Under the pieces are notes generated by a model. The model was not told the origin of the DNA. It was given only the letters and a program-made list of their open reading frames with translations, and searched no databases. DNA of 48,351 nt from Flavobacterium supellecticarium (GTDB lineage Bacteria > Bacteroidota > Bacteroidia > Flavobacteriales > Flavobacteriaceae), in contig NZ_SSNZ01000013.1 of NCBI RefSeq assembly GCF_004801375.1, positions 1-48,351 on the forward strand, written 5' to 3'. Numbering within the stretch: position 1 is the stretch's first letter; every line of letters starts with the position of its first letter. Shown here piece by piece: positions 24,997 through 34,348 of the stretch. A program made the translations under genes and the position numbers.

Positions 24997-27900
24997 TTAA
25001 ATACATACCTGTTTAGCAATAGCCACTTCATGTTGTTTTGCGGATACTAATATGGATTTCGGATCTACTTCAATTAAATATTTTGTCTGTATTTCACCAT
25101 TAACCGTTACCTGTATACTGTCGATATAGTCAACATAATAAAGTTGTTCCAAATAATTAATCAAGTGATTTACATTAAGTTTCATATTAAACGAAACAAC
25201 ATCAGAATCTCCAAACGCCCAAGGCGATATAAATTTTTTAATATCCTCGTCCAATTGTTTGCTATAGAAAGCTTCATCAAATTCATTATGGAATCTTGCT
25301 TCAATTTTCACAGTGGCTTCCTGATAATTTGGATTGATAACATGCGTCTGCACATGCATTGAATTTAATCCGTTAACATAGTTTTGAATTTTATTCAAGC
25401 TGGCCCGACTTACCCGTGGCTGGTAGCTATCGAATGCATTTTTATTTTTGGTATTCGGAATCACAACCAGGGTCACATGACCAGGAGCCATAAATGATTT
25501 TTCGGAGGTATGGTTCAAACATTTCACCATAAAAACATCTGGAAATTCCTGCAAAACAAGTTGCTCATAATCCCATTGTGTAATCGCTCTGTTTTTGTGT
25601 CGTAATCGTTCGCTAACACGTCTGTAAAAAGCCGCGTCGCTTTCTTTATATTTTCCGTCGAAAGAATTATAAGGCTGACTCACCGATTTGATCTGCGGTA
25701 CTCTTGTAAGTAGTTTTGCAATCGTACCGGCTTCCAATCCGTGATCCAGGTGTGTCAAATCGTTATCCTGATTCTGAAAAGTAGCCCGAACCGCTTGTGT
25801 ATAAATTCCCTGAATTTTACATACGGCGTCGTAGCTTCGTTTTGTTTTCGCCCGGATCCATATTCCTTTTTTCTCAAATAAGGTTGTATTTATATCAATA
25901 TCCTTCGGAATCTTAAATTTCACAATTCCGGATTCCAGGAATCGTTTCGTCTCGTTAGTCAGGATATCATTTCTAAGACTTCTCCATGTATTCTTAGAAA
26001 GAATGTCCCATTGAATATTTTCGTTCTCTTCGAAGGTATCGGCCAAGGTGTTTTCACTTCCTTCCAAAGCCTGGATTAACAGCGATACCGTTTCACTTGG
26101 CCTGGCATCTAAGCAAATGAATAATTCGCCTCCAACTTCGTGAACCGGCACAATACTAGGTGCAGCCATTTCTTTTTCAAACTGACCAAATGCATCTTCA
26201 TAAAACAAGGTTACTTCTTTGTTTTTTGCAGATTTCACACTGTTTACCAGAATGTTTGGTTTCACAGCAACGCTATCCAGGTTTAATGATTTCACATTCT
26301 TTGTCAGAATACTTCGGTTCGTAGCAACGGTGTCCAGTATGTTTAATGCTTTTACATTCTTTACCAAAGTACTTCGGCCCGTATAAGCGCTTTCTGAAGC
26401 CGAATAGTTCAACTCGACATTTTCGGTTACCGGGATATACGGTTCATTCGGGATTAGAACATTAGTCTCACCGCTGGTTAATGCCAGTGTATATAATTTT
26501 GGATACACATCCTGTAACGCCGATTGTTTTAAGGTTAATCGGATCGACTCGGAAGTTCCTGCAACAGAACCTGAGTTTTGGATTGTAAAATTCGTTTGAT
26601 AACCGGTTTCCGTTTTTTGGTACAACTGGATATCTGTTCCTTTTATAGTCCACCCTTCTTTTTCCAAAAGAAAAGCATTTGCTTTAAAATGATCGTCTTG
26701 AACCACAACGGAGCTCTTCGTTTTAGCAGCGCTAAACGAATTTTTCGAAACCACAACATTGGGTTTAATCGTATAGCCCTGATAAAGATCTCTTATCGAT
26801 TCCGGCGTATTTTTCCAATTGATTGTAATCGATGCTTTATCCCATTTTTTAGCAAACATCTCCGGATACTTAATGTAAAAATTAGATCCTGTTACCGGTT
26901 GTCCGGTAAATGGGAAATAATCTTTTTCCGGATTTAGCGCACTACTGTCGTTTTCAACCAAAATGGATTTCACCCCTTTTACATCAACGGCAATAACTAC
27001 GTTTTCGATTTCTTTTTCAGCCAGTGCCTCATAAAGATCATAATACCTGTTTCCTTCGATCATAAATCGCGCAATGGCAAAATCGGTCAGGAATGTTCCA
27101 CCCAGCACTTCTTTATTATAGCCCACCACGGCCGGAAAATTTTTCGTAAGCGTAAAGGTTAACACTAAACTTTTAGCGTCGTTTACAGTACATCTTATTG
27201 CACTACCGGATACCCATTCTTTTTCACCGCTATAAAACAATTTGATATTGTTTTCAATTTCATCAAGTCGTAAAGCTGCTAATTTTGAGGTTCCGTTGTC
27301 TCGAAAGCTAATCGTAACGGTTACGGTACGTTCTCCTTCTTTTAAATTTAGCAATGAGGAAGCGATTGAAAAACCCAGTTTGGCATTTTCAAGTTCTTTA
27401 AAGTCCGATTTATCCGGTTTGGATTCGTTCGAATTGTATCCAAAAGGCCACCAATAATTACTGGTTTCCGGTAGTTTTTCGGCGATTCCGTCTAAAGTAT
27501 TAACCGCACGGGCTATTTTTAGTTCTTTTTTTGTTTTATCGTTTAAAAAGCTTTTAAGTTCGACCACTTTTGCCTGACTGGCAATAAGTTCTTTTTCGGT
27601 CTTAAAAACACGTTTTTTACCTGTTGCATCTTTTTTAGCATCGAGCAAAGTCCCTTCCGGCACTCTTTCCTGGATTGCTTTTTTGGCTAATTCGAAAATC
27701 ACATAAACTTTATCCGCTTTAGCATCTTGTTTTTCGATCTGAAGAATTTCATTGTAATAGAAATCCAAATGTCTTTTGGTAAGATTATTAAATGCCTTTT
27801 TCGAAAAATCCATCAACTTAATAAAGCAGATAAATAACGTCATGTGAGGCGTAAGACTTCCATCTTTCTCAAATTGAGCGACAAGTTCTGTAACCTCTTT

Positions 27901-28167
27901 TTTCAGGCTTTTGTAAGCAACACTTTCCCTACGCGGAATGGAATAATCATCGGCACCTAAAAAAAAGCCTTCCCAGGTTCCGTTAGGTGTTGTTGCATCA
28001 TTTTTATCAAAATAATTTACATGAGTGGCAAAATTGTTAGCAAAGAGTAGCCAATCAAACAAATCGAAATCGTGCAATTCAAGATTACTGGGATCAAGTT
28101 CTGTTAAAAAGCGTTGCATTTGTGATTTTCCGTCACGATAATGCGAAAATGTATCTATTTTTTTCAT
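24997..28167 (-). CDS. Afp11-like baseplate protein (baseplate J type)
   Basis: 1056 residues. The start D-T-F-S-H-Y-R-D-G-K-S-Q-M-Q-R-F and L-E-L-H-D-F-D-L-F-D-W-L occur in eCIS Afp11 homologues. The C-terminal part has the baseplate-J-like motif K-E-S-D-A-A-F-Y-R-R-V-S-E-R-L-R-H-K-N-R-A-I. Near residues 590-645 a short unit (L-x-K-N-V-K-x-L-N) is repeated about three times. It lies between the gp25-like and Afp12-like genes. Role: inner baseplate wedge. Confidence 0.9.
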   Translation of the reverse strand: MKKIDTFSHYRDGKSQMQRFLTELDPSNLELHDFDLFDWLLFANNFATHVNYFDKNDATTPNGTWEGFFLGADDYSIPRRESVAYKSLKKEVTELVAQFEKDGSLTPHMTLFICFIKLMDFSKKAFNNLTKRHLDFYYNEILQIEKQDAKADKVYVIFELAKKAIQERVPEGTLLDAKKDATGKKRVFKTEKELIASQAKVVELKSFLNDKTKKELKIARAVNTLDGIAEKLPETSNYWWPFGYNSNESKPDKSDFKELENAKLGFSIASSLLNLKEGERTVTVTISFRDNGTSKLAALRLDEIENNIKLFYSGEKEWVSGSAIRCTVNDAKSLVLTFTLTKNFPAVVGYNKEVLGGTFLTDFAIARFMIEGNRYYDLYEALAEKEIENVVIAVDVKGVKSILVENDSSALNPEKDYFPFTGQPVTGSNFYIKYPEMFAKKWDKASITINWKNTPESIRDLYQGYTIKPNVVVSKNSFSAAKTKSSVVVQDDHFKANAFLLEKEGWTIKGTDIQLYQKTETGYQTNFTIQNSGSVAGTSESIRLTLKQSALQDVYPKLYTLALTSGETNVLIPNEPYIPVTENVELNYSASESAYTGRSTLVKNVKALNILDTVATNRSILTKNVKSLNLDSVAVKPNILVNSVKSAKNKEVTLFYEDAFGQFEKEMAAPSIVPVHEVGGELFICLDARPSETVSLLIQALEGSENTLADTFEENENIQWDILSKNTWRSLRNDILTNETKRFLESGIVKFKIPKDIDINTTLFEKKGIWIRAKTKRSYDAVCKIQGIYTQAVRATFQNQDNDLTHLDHGLEAGTIAKLLTRVPQIKSVSQPYNSFDGKYKESDAAFYRRVSERLRHKNRAITQWDYEQLVLQEFPDVFMVKCLNHTSEKSFMAPGHVTLVVIPNTKNKNAFDSYQPRVSRASLNKIQNYVNGLNSMHVQTHVINPNYQEATVKIEARFHNEFDEAFYSKQLDEDIKKFISPWAFGDSDVVSFNMKLNVNHLINYLEQLYYVDYIDSIQVTVNGEIQTKYLIEVDPKSILVSAKQHEVAIAKQVCI

Positions 28168-28258
28168 TTGTTTATATTTAATTTTCTATGGTCAGATGCA
28201 CTACTTGATGTAAACTATTCTAGCAAAATCGAATGGGGTTACAGTCATTACAAGTCGT

Positions 28259-28669
28259 TTAGATTGCTGTAGCTTCTCCTTTATAGAAAGGAAAAACAAC
28301 ATTGCTTCTCGTATTGGTATTTCTTACTTCATAATCGATATGTATCAACACCTGTCCTTCCAGTTCTTCTGTAGTATCAATTTCAATACTGATAATATTG
28401 ATTCGGGGTTCATGGTACAAAATGGCGCGTTCAATAATCCCTTTCATTTGTGTGATTAGTGTTAGTTCCAGGGGCTTAAAAAGCATTTCCTGTAAATCAC
28501 AACCATAGTTTGGAAACATGACCCGTTCTCCTGGTCGCGTAGACAAAAGGATTAGTAAACTGTTATTGATATCTTCAACATCAGTAGTCATCGTCACGCC
28601 TCCTTCTGCTTTATTAAACTCAGGCGGAAAACTCCAACCTATTCCTAAAAAATCTGTATTTATTTTCAT
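28259..28669 (-). CDS. gp25-like baseplate protein (Afp9-like)
   Basis: 136 residues of the GPW/gp25 family: G-I-G-W-S-F-P-P, then L-L-S-T-R-P-G-E-R-V-M-F-P-N-Y-G-C-D-L, and E-P-R-I-N-I-I-S-I-E-I. Family members bind the first sheath ring and the central spike hub. Length is normal for the family. PAAR and gp25 genes are in the order PAAR then gp25 here. Confidence 0.93.
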   Translation of the reverse strand: MKINTDFLGIGWSFPPEFNKAEGGVTMTTDVEDINNSLLILLSTRPGERVMFPNYGCDLQEMLFKPLELTLITQMKGIIERAILYHEPRINIISIEIDTTEELEGQVLIHIDYEVRNTNTRSNVVFPFYKGEATAI

Positions 28670-28814
28670 ACTGTTCTTTATATATTTTTTTATTGTACTC
28701 GTTTATCGGTAATATGATGCCTTAGTCTACTTGGGTGTGGTTATAGCTGGTTCAGTTTTCAGGCCTGGCCGAATACGGGTAGCCATTACTGCGTTTAAAT
28801 ATCATAATACAGCA

Positions 28815-29105
28815 CTATCCACCAATTAATACGGTGGGCATGCCCGCCGATATGACACCTCCATGTGCAGTGGTATCGCCTTGTCGTGCTGCCGGTTTCC
28901 CGCCTATTAAAACGGTCGATGATCCGGCCGCTATCGTATCGGGTGGACCACTACAGATTGCTTTGTCGCCTACTCTTGCTGCGGGCATTCCGCCAATTAA
29001 TACGGTCGGTTCGCCGGCCGGCAATATAGGTCCGCCTACATGAGGTACATTTCCAGTGACCATCGGGCAGGTATGCATATCTGTGATTCGTGCTGCTGGT
29101 TTCAT
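28815..29105 (-). CDS. PAAR-repeat spike-tip protein (Afp10-like)
   Basis: 96 residues: repeated P-A-A-R-x-G-D and T-V-L-I-G-G units typical of the PAAR cone that sharpens the spike. Conserved metal-ligand candidates are His12/Cys13 (D-M-H-T-C), a Cys near residue 51 and His 82 (T-A-H-G-G). It has no extension, so cargo would not be fused to it. It follows the spike gene. Confidence 0.95.
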   Translation of the reverse strand: MKPAARITDMHTCPMVTGNVPHVGGPILPAGEPTVLIGGMPAARVGDKAICSGPPDTIAAGSSTVLIGGKPAARQGDTTAHGGVISAGMPTVLIGG

Positions 29106-29187
29106 ATATTGTTATTTATAATTTTTTCAGATCGTAAGGCCCGCTTCCTTTGCATTCTTTTTTCGTCATCGCGATCCTTATCGTTTT

Positions 29188-30933
29188 TTAGTTGATTTTT
29201 ACCTGCGATCCTTTGACTACGGTTACTGCTCCTGAGGATACTTCCGAACCGGAACTTCCTTCGGCTTTAAACTGTGCGCTGGCTTTCAGTTTTACATTGG
29301 TTCCTTCGATACTTACATCTCCGGAGGCTTTAATTTTAATATCTCCTGCACTTTCCATCGTAATACCATCACTTTTAAAAGTCAGTACGTTCGAATGTTC
29401 ATCTTCAATTTTTATAATATCGGCATCTTCGTCTAAAATCACTTTCTTACCAGCCGGTGTCTCGAGTGTATAGGAAATTTTGTCATCATTGAAAATCATT
29501 TTCATTTCACTTCGGGTCACAAATCCTTTTTCATGATTGTCATCGGTGGCTGTTATCGGTGCCGGTTTGGCACTACTGTGCAACATTCCCAGGACTACGG
29601 CATCGTTCGGATCGTCATTTATAAAACCAATAATAACCTCATCGCCAATTTCCGGTCTGAAAAAAGAGCCTCTGTTTTCCCCGGCATCAAGTGTTGCTAC
29701 ACGACACCAGATTCCTTCTTCTTCATTGTTAATAATCGGTATTTGCACCAGAATTCGGTCATCTCCATCCGGATCCGATTCCAATTGTGACACTACGCCA
29801 ACATGTAATCCGCTAATGGCTGGCATAATCCCGGATCCCGGCATTTCGCTCACATCATACGTTTCTGAAAACCATGTTGGTGTTAATCCAAATTGTGCTG
29901 TTGCCAACCAGTTTCCTTCTGTAACTTCATGGCGTACACCGGTGACATAAATGGTACCGTTGAATCGTTTTCCTAAGCCTTCTAATTTTAATAAAACCCC
30001 TGGTTTTACTTTCGGAATCCCTTGAAATGTTACGGTTCCGCGTGATTTTGCCAGTTGCTGAAAAGTAGCTTTGGCATCGCTCCAGTCTTGTAGTTCTTCC
30101 TGAGTTATCTTACCTCCGTGTCGCAATTGCAGGTCTTCGATTCCGAAAACAGCAGCCAGATCACTTGGTGAAAGATCACCATTGAGTGTAATTCCAGGAT
30201 CCTGCGCTTCAGCTTCTACGATTTCCTGATCGGTATAACTCCACGAAGAAGCGGTGATTGTACTAAACTGATCTCTGGCGTCGATTTCGCCGTCAAACTC
30301 ATGAACAGAAGAACCAAAGGCTACGGTTTCTACTGCTTCGCCACTCACTTTTGGTTTGGCTACTTTAATGGTACCGTCGTCCACAAAACAAAGCTTTCCA
30401 TTGGCCTGTGCACGGGTTACCATAAAATCCCAATCGGAAGCACGGTATTGAACCAATTCCTTATGCGTTTTTGCAGTCGTTTCGACATCTGCGGTTGCGC
30501 CACTATTTCCGATCAATTCTTCAATAATATCGCTGTCTTTACTTTCGTAGAAATACTTGCTTTTTCGCCCCAGAGTCATCTTCACGGCTTTGTCTTTACA
30601 CTCCACAATCAGGAACGTCGATCCGTTTTTAACTTTTAAGTTATGTTTGACCACAACCCCTTTAAAAATGGTCTCCTCTTTGGAATGGTATCCTACCGTA
30701 ATTTCAATTTCCTTTCCCGGAATCAACAGATTTTCACCACTTAGTTTAAAGTCCTGATCCGGAGCACTTCCATCTAAAATAACAATGCGGGCATGTGGAA
30801 TCCTGTTCACTTCTTTTTCTACCACAATACTTTTTACGCCGTATTGAACGGGCAGTTCTGTGCCTCCTGACATCACTTTAAAGGTTACCAGGTCGGGAGT
30901 TTTTGCTGTTTGTATGTAGCCGCTATTATTCAT
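29188..30933 (-). CDS. VgrG/gp27-gp5-like central spike (Afp8-like)
   Basis: 581 residues. The N-terminal gp27-like hub is followed by an OB-fold (V-G-V-V-S-Q-L-E-S-D-P-D-G ... F-F-R-P-E-I-G-D-E-V-I-I-G-F) near 375-445. A repetitive C-terminal beta-helix (I-K-I-K-A-S-G-D-V-S-I-E-G-T-N-V) forms the needle. No effector domain is fused at the end. It lies between the LysM adaptor (4 bases away) and PAAR. Role: trimeric spike at the particle tip. Confidence 0.93.
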   Translation of the reverse strand: MNNSGYIQTAKTPDLVTFKVMSGGTELPVQYGVKSIVVEKEVNRIPHARIVILDGSAPDQDFKLSGENLLIPGKEIEITVGYHSKEETIFKGVVVKHNLKVKNGSTFLIVECKDKAVKMTLGRKSKYFYESKDSDIIEELIGNSGATADVETTAKTHKELVQYRASDWDFMVTRAQANGKLCFVDDGTIKVAKPKVSGEAVETVAFGSSVHEFDGEIDARDQFSTITASSWSYTDQEIVEAEAQDPGITLNGDLSPSDLAAVFGIEDLQLRHGGKITQEELQDWSDAKATFQQLAKSRGTVTFQGIPKVKPGVLLKLEGLGKRFNGTIYVTGVRHEVTEGNWLATAQFGLTPTWFSETYDVSEMPGSGIMPAISGLHVGVVSQLESDPDGDDRILVQIPIINNEEEGIWCRVATLDAGENRGSFFRPEIGDEVIIGFINDDPNDAVVLGMLHSSAKPAPITATDDNHEKGFVTRSEMKMIFNDDKISYTLETPAGKKVILDEDADIIKIEDEHSNVLTFKSDGITMESAGDIKIKASGDVSIEGTNVKLKASAQFKAEGSSGSEVSSGAVTVVKGSQVKIN

Positions 30934-30937
30934 CTTA

Positions 30938-31669
30938 TTATATTTTTGCTATAGGTGGAAAGAATAATTCTTGTCCAGGAATTAATTGTCTGAAATTGAT
31001 GATACCGTTAACTTTGGCAACTTCCAGATAGTATTTCGAGTCTCCATAAATTCTTTCGGTCATCAAAGGCAATGTATCACCGTCTACTACCGTTCGTTTA
31101 TGGGTAAGATCGGGCGAGCTCATTTTATCTGTTTTTGCTGCGAGTTCCGGGCTAATGGATTCTGTGAATTTTGCTTTTCCGATGGCTCGTAACGGTCTTC
31201 CTTCATTATTGAATAATTTATATTCGATGGTAAACTCCGACAGAAATCCCATAAATTCAAAATCACCCCAGTTGATGATCACATTATAGGGTTTATGAAT
31301 TCGTCCTTCAAGTTGTCCTGTAGCCTTATAAAAATCTTTTATTTGTTTTGCCACTGCGGCGGCTGCGAATGCCGATCCCTGTCCGGCTTTTTGCGCCGCA
31401 CTGCTAAGTGCTTTATTAAGGGCATTTGATTCCGACACACCTGTTCCATCAAAAAGAAAATCTAATTGTAAATCCGACGGAACCGAATTGGCGTATTTCA
31501 AATCCGCTTTCGAACTACCCATTGCCTGATCTTTTGCAAAATTTGATTTATAGGTCATGGAAAAACCAGCAGGATTGATAAAAGCTTTAAAAGCGCCCAT
31601 TAAGATTCGGGTTTCATAGTTTGAATCTTTATAGGTTCCAATAGTTAATTTTTGAATTGATCCTCCCAT
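30938..31669 (-). CDS. LysM-containing tube-spike adaptor (Afp7-like)
   Basis: 243 residues: an N-terminal tube-like fold (F-I-N-P-A-G-F-S-M-T-Y-K) and a C-terminal LysM domain (T-V-V-D-G-D-T-L-P-L-M-T-E-R-I-Y-G ... P-G-Q-E-L-F-F-P-P). In contractile systems this type joins tube, spike and baseplate (gp53/gp48-like). Its ATG overlaps the stop of the DUF5908 gene (TAATG). Confidence 0.9.
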   Translation of the reverse strand: MGGSIQKLTIGTYKDSNYETRILMGAFKAFINPAGFSMTYKSNFAKDQAMGSSKADLKYANSVPSDLQLDFLFDGTGVSESNALNKALSSAAQKAGQGSAFAAAAVAKQIKDFYKATGQLEGRIHKPYNVIINWGDFEFMGFLSEFTIEYKLFNNEGRPLRAIGKAKFTESISPELAAKTDKMSSPDLTHKRTVVDGDTLPLMTERIYGDSKYYLEVAKVNGIINFRQLIPGQELFFPPIAKI

Positions 31670-31827
31670 TATCTTTCTTTTTTACGTTGTTCAATAGTTA
31701 CTATTTGTTCTACGCTTTCGCTGATTGCCCGCATGATTCCTTCCATATCTGCCGAATCGGCAGTTGTACCGGATGCATTTTCGTCCACATTTATCTTAAT
31801 ATGTAGTTCTTTTATTTCTATTGGCAT
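31669..31827 (-). CDS. DUF5908 small protein (Afp6-like)
   Basis: 52 residues from ATG 31827: M-P-I-E-I-K-E-L-H-I-K-I-N-V, the usual start of this family. The longer frame from GTG 31911 adds an unrelated hydrophobic leader. The genes of this family sit at the Afp6 position in eCIS loci; the molecular role is unclear. It is coupled to the LysM gene through TAATG. Confidence 0.82.
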   Translation of the reverse strand: MPIEIKELHIKINVDENASGTTADSADMEGIMRAISESVEQIVTIEQRKKER

Positions 31828-31905
31828 TTCGTTTGCTTTTAATGGATTAGTAAACGCTTTAAATACTGACAATAAGCACTTTAAAGCGCTATTTATTAAA
31901 AAACC

Positions 31906-32013
31906 AAACACATAAAGCGTCCATTCAGGTTGATTTCAACAATCAAACTGTCGCCTTTTTTTAAAAAAGATTTAGTTAAGATTTTACCTTTAACTAATAC
32001 ACTTTATGTGTTT
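31906..32013 (-). other. 12-bp inverted repeat flanking a coding-like remnant
   Basis: AAACACATAAAG (31906-31917) and CTTTATGTGTTT (32002-32013) are perfect complements 84 bases apart. Between them the minus strand reads V-L-V-K-G-K-I-L-T-K-S-F-L-K-K-G-D-S-L-I without a start codon. It could be a small degenerate insertion (MITE-like) or a dead gene in the structural operon, between tube and DUF5908. Confidence 0.35.
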
Positions 32014-32050
32014 AGTTTTGCTATTCAAATTACAAGCTTAGGCCGCTTGC

Positions 32051-32491
32051 TTAAGGTATTGTGTAATATCTGTATTTGAGTTCTATCGTTTCAATAGCCA
32101 GTTTACTTTCTTCGGCGTTAAATTCGGACACATCCCATTTTACCGGATAGGCCCCCACAACATTCCAAGACATAGATGGTGCTGTTGAATCCGTTCCACC
32201 TGAAAGTGTAATGACTAAATCTCTGGGTGCGAACTCGAATCGTTCCATGGCAGCTCTACACCATTCAATCAATCCGGAGTCTTCTACAAGCCCACGCTTT
32301 AAAACCAAATTAGGATATTTTGGACGCAGTGGAAGTTGATGAACAAATCGGTTCTCGCCTCCTTCTGCATACTCTTCAGTTCCAATTTCTGTAGATAATC
32401 CAGATACAGATTGAAATCTGGAGTCAATACCCTCTGATGCTACTCCGCTAACTGTAAACGAAAAGCTTGTTGGAGGATATAAGCCTGCCAT
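32051..32491 (-). CDS. Third tube-like protein (Afp5-like)
   Basis: 146 residues of the phage-tail-tube (gp19/Hcp-like) family: P-P-T-S-F-S-F-T-V-S-G, L-S-T-E-I-G-T-E-E-Y-A-E-G-G-E-N, P-N-L-V-L-K-R-G-L, and a C-terminal E-T-I-E-L-K-Y-R-Y-Y. It is divergent from the two identical tubes, which suggests the tube-initiator ring next to the baseplate as for Afp5. It follows the second tube by three bases. Confidence 0.9.
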   Translation of the reverse strand: MAGLYPPTSFSFTVSGVASEGIDSRFQSVSGLSTEIGTEEYAEGGENRFVHQLPLRPKYPNLVLKRGLVEDSGLIEWCRAAMERFEFAPRDLVITLSGGTDSTAPSMSWNVVGAYPVKWDVSEFNAEESKLAIETIELKYRYYTIP

Positions 32492-32493
32492 GA

Positions 32494-32925
32494 CTAGTTA
32501 TTTTCAATAGTTAATCCTTCGTGAGCAATCTCCAATGTTTCGATAGCAACTTCACTGGCGTCCGCTTTCAAGTCACTAGCCTGTAATTTAACCGGGAATG
32601 CGTTTTTCACTTTCCAGGTAATAGCTGGTGCTCCGGTTTCGTCTAAAAGTGAAATCGTAACCGAACGACGTTCTACTGTATTCAAGTTGATCGTGTTCAA
32701 CCAAGTAAAGTACTCATTATCTCCTTTGAAAGAACCGCGTTTTAACGTGATGTTCGAGAATTTTCTAAGTCCTGGCATTTTGATTTTACTGAAATCCGGA
32801 CTCGCTCCGTGTCTGTATTCCGTAACGTCAGTTTCAATCTGCATTCCGGTAACTTCTGTGAAACCTAATTTCGTTCCACCCCAATCAACTTCGAAGGAAA
32901 ACTTTGCTAATGGATATTCATTCAT
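32494..32925 (-). CDS. Inner tube protein, second copy
   Basis: 143 residues: F-S-F-E-V-D-W-G-G-T-K-L-G-F-T-E-V-T-G, T-E-Y-R-H-G-A-S, L-K-R-G-S-F-K, C-terminal A-I-E-T-L-E-I-A-H-E-G. The protein is identical to that of 34349-34780, but the DNA differs at about 35 silent positions. The leader AATACAAAAAATTATG is the typical start region here. Role: hexameric ring of the tube that carries cargo. Confidence 0.95.
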   Translation of the reverse strand: MNEYPLAKFSFEVDWGGTKLGFTEVTGMQIETDVTEYRHGASPDFSKIKMPGLRKFSNITLKRGSFKGDNEYFTWLNTINLNTVERRSVTISLLDETGAPAITWKVKNAFPVKLQASDLKADASEVAIETLEIAHEGLTIENN

Positions 32926-32956
32926 AATTTTTTGTATTTAAATTGTTATCTAATTT

Positions 32957-34324
32957 TTATGCTTCTTGTAATTTGTGTGAAAAGCGTAACACGATAAATT
33001 CTGCAGGGCGAACTGCTGCCATACCGATTTCAACGATCATTCTACCTTCTAAAATATCCTGAGCCGACATTGTTTCGTTTAAACCAACGCTCACATAGTA
33101 GGCTTGTTCCGGAGTTGATCCCGCTAAAGCACCACTCATCCATTGTTGGTTTAGGAAATTTTCGATCATGGCTTTTACACGTGTCCATGTTTTCGCATCG
33201 TTAGCATCAAATACAAAACGTTCTGTTGCGTTTTTAACAGATTCTTCAACCATGTTAAAGAAACGACGAACTGATACATATCTCCATTCGTTGCTGTTTC
33301 CGTCTAATGTTCTGGCACCCCAAACTAAAGTACCTTTACCGTTAAAAGTACGGATTGCATTGATTGATTTCCCATACTTAGAGTCAACGTTTAAGCTTTC
33401 CTGTTGTTTGTGTGAAATTTTCTCAACCGGAGCAATTACATAGTTAAGACCAATGTTTGCCGGTGCTTTCCACACTCCAGAAGTGCTATCCACTTTTGCA
33501 TAAACTCCTGCGATTGCTGATGACGGTGCTAAAACAACACGTTGTGCAGCAATTGCTTTTTTCGCCTGGTTGTATAAAGCCGAGTTATTTCCTTTTAATT
33601 CACTAAGAAATTCCGGTGCATCCGCTACAGTTTGTGTTGTTCCGTTTGGAAGTGTCTTTTTATAGGTCGAAATTGCAACTTCTTCATCTTTATAGTTGTA
33701 GCTCAAAACCGTTTCTAATTTTGGGTGGTAAGCTGCTCCATATTTTAAACCGGTTGCTTCAACTTTAGTTCTGAAAATTTCAAGATCCCCAATTACATCC
33801 ATAATCACAAAACGGTCGCCCATTTTTTCTGCCTGATTTAAGGAATTCACGTATAAAGTACAAGCGTCGATTTGTCCTAAAGCTTCAGCATCCGGGAACA
33901 CGATTAATGTTGGCTCATCCTCTTTTTCCAATAGGTCTAGTCCGTCTACCAACTCGTCAAAATCCACTGCATTTACTGTAGTTCCTGTTTTATAATGATT
34001 TACAGCAACGATATAACAAGGACCACCGCCATTTGCAAAATACATTTGCAATGCGTAGTACATTTTAAATTTACTTAAATTGGCTGCCGTTACCGTTGCT
34101 GTAGCTACTTCATCAAGTACGTCTAATGTGATTGCTGTTTTTTCAAATTCTGCACCTCCAAAAAGTGTTTCATACTCCATTAAGGAAGCAATTCTTGTTG
34201 GGTCATTTTTTGGTCCTTTTTCAGTATATCCAACAAAAGCCGGAATAGCTGTTTCTACTTGCGCCACTGATGGTGGGAATTTTACAATTTCCTCTACGTA
34301 AACCCCTGGTGTTTTGTAATTCAT
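32957..34324 (-). CDS. Contractile sheath protein, short form
   Basis: 455 residues: T-P-G-V-Y-V-E-E-I-V-K-F-P-P-S-V, A-I-P-A-F-V-G-Y-T-E, N-G-G-G-P-C-Y-I-V, and C-terminal M-A-A-V-R-P-A-E-F-I-V-L-R-F-S-H-K-L-Q. Standard sheath length. It is followed by a tube gene, and this sheath-tube unit appears to be a duplicate of 34812-34780. Role: outer tail sheath whose contraction drives the tube. Confidence 0.95.
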   Translation of the reverse strand: MNYKTPGVYVEEIVKFPPSVAQVETAIPAFVGYTEKGPKNDPTRIASLMEYETLFGGAEFEKTAITLDVLDEVATATVTAANLSKFKMYYALQMYFANGGGPCYIVAVNHYKTGTTVNAVDFDELVDGLDLLEKEDEPTLIVFPDAEALGQIDACTLYVNSLNQAEKMGDRFVIMDVIGDLEIFRTKVEATGLKYGAAYHPKLETVLSYNYKDEEVAISTYKKTLPNGTTQTVADAPEFLSELKGNNSALYNQAKKAIAAQRVVLAPSSAIAGVYAKVDSTSGVWKAPANIGLNYVIAPVEKISHKQQESLNVDSKYGKSINAIRTFNGKGTLVWGARTLDGNSNEWRYVSVRRFFNMVEESVKNATERFVFDANDAKTWTRVKAMIENFLNQQWMSGALAGSTPEQAYYVSVGLNETMSAQDILEGRMIVEIGMAAVRPAEFIVLRFSHKLQEA

Positions 34325-34348
34325 GTGTTTTAATTTAAAAGTTATTTA

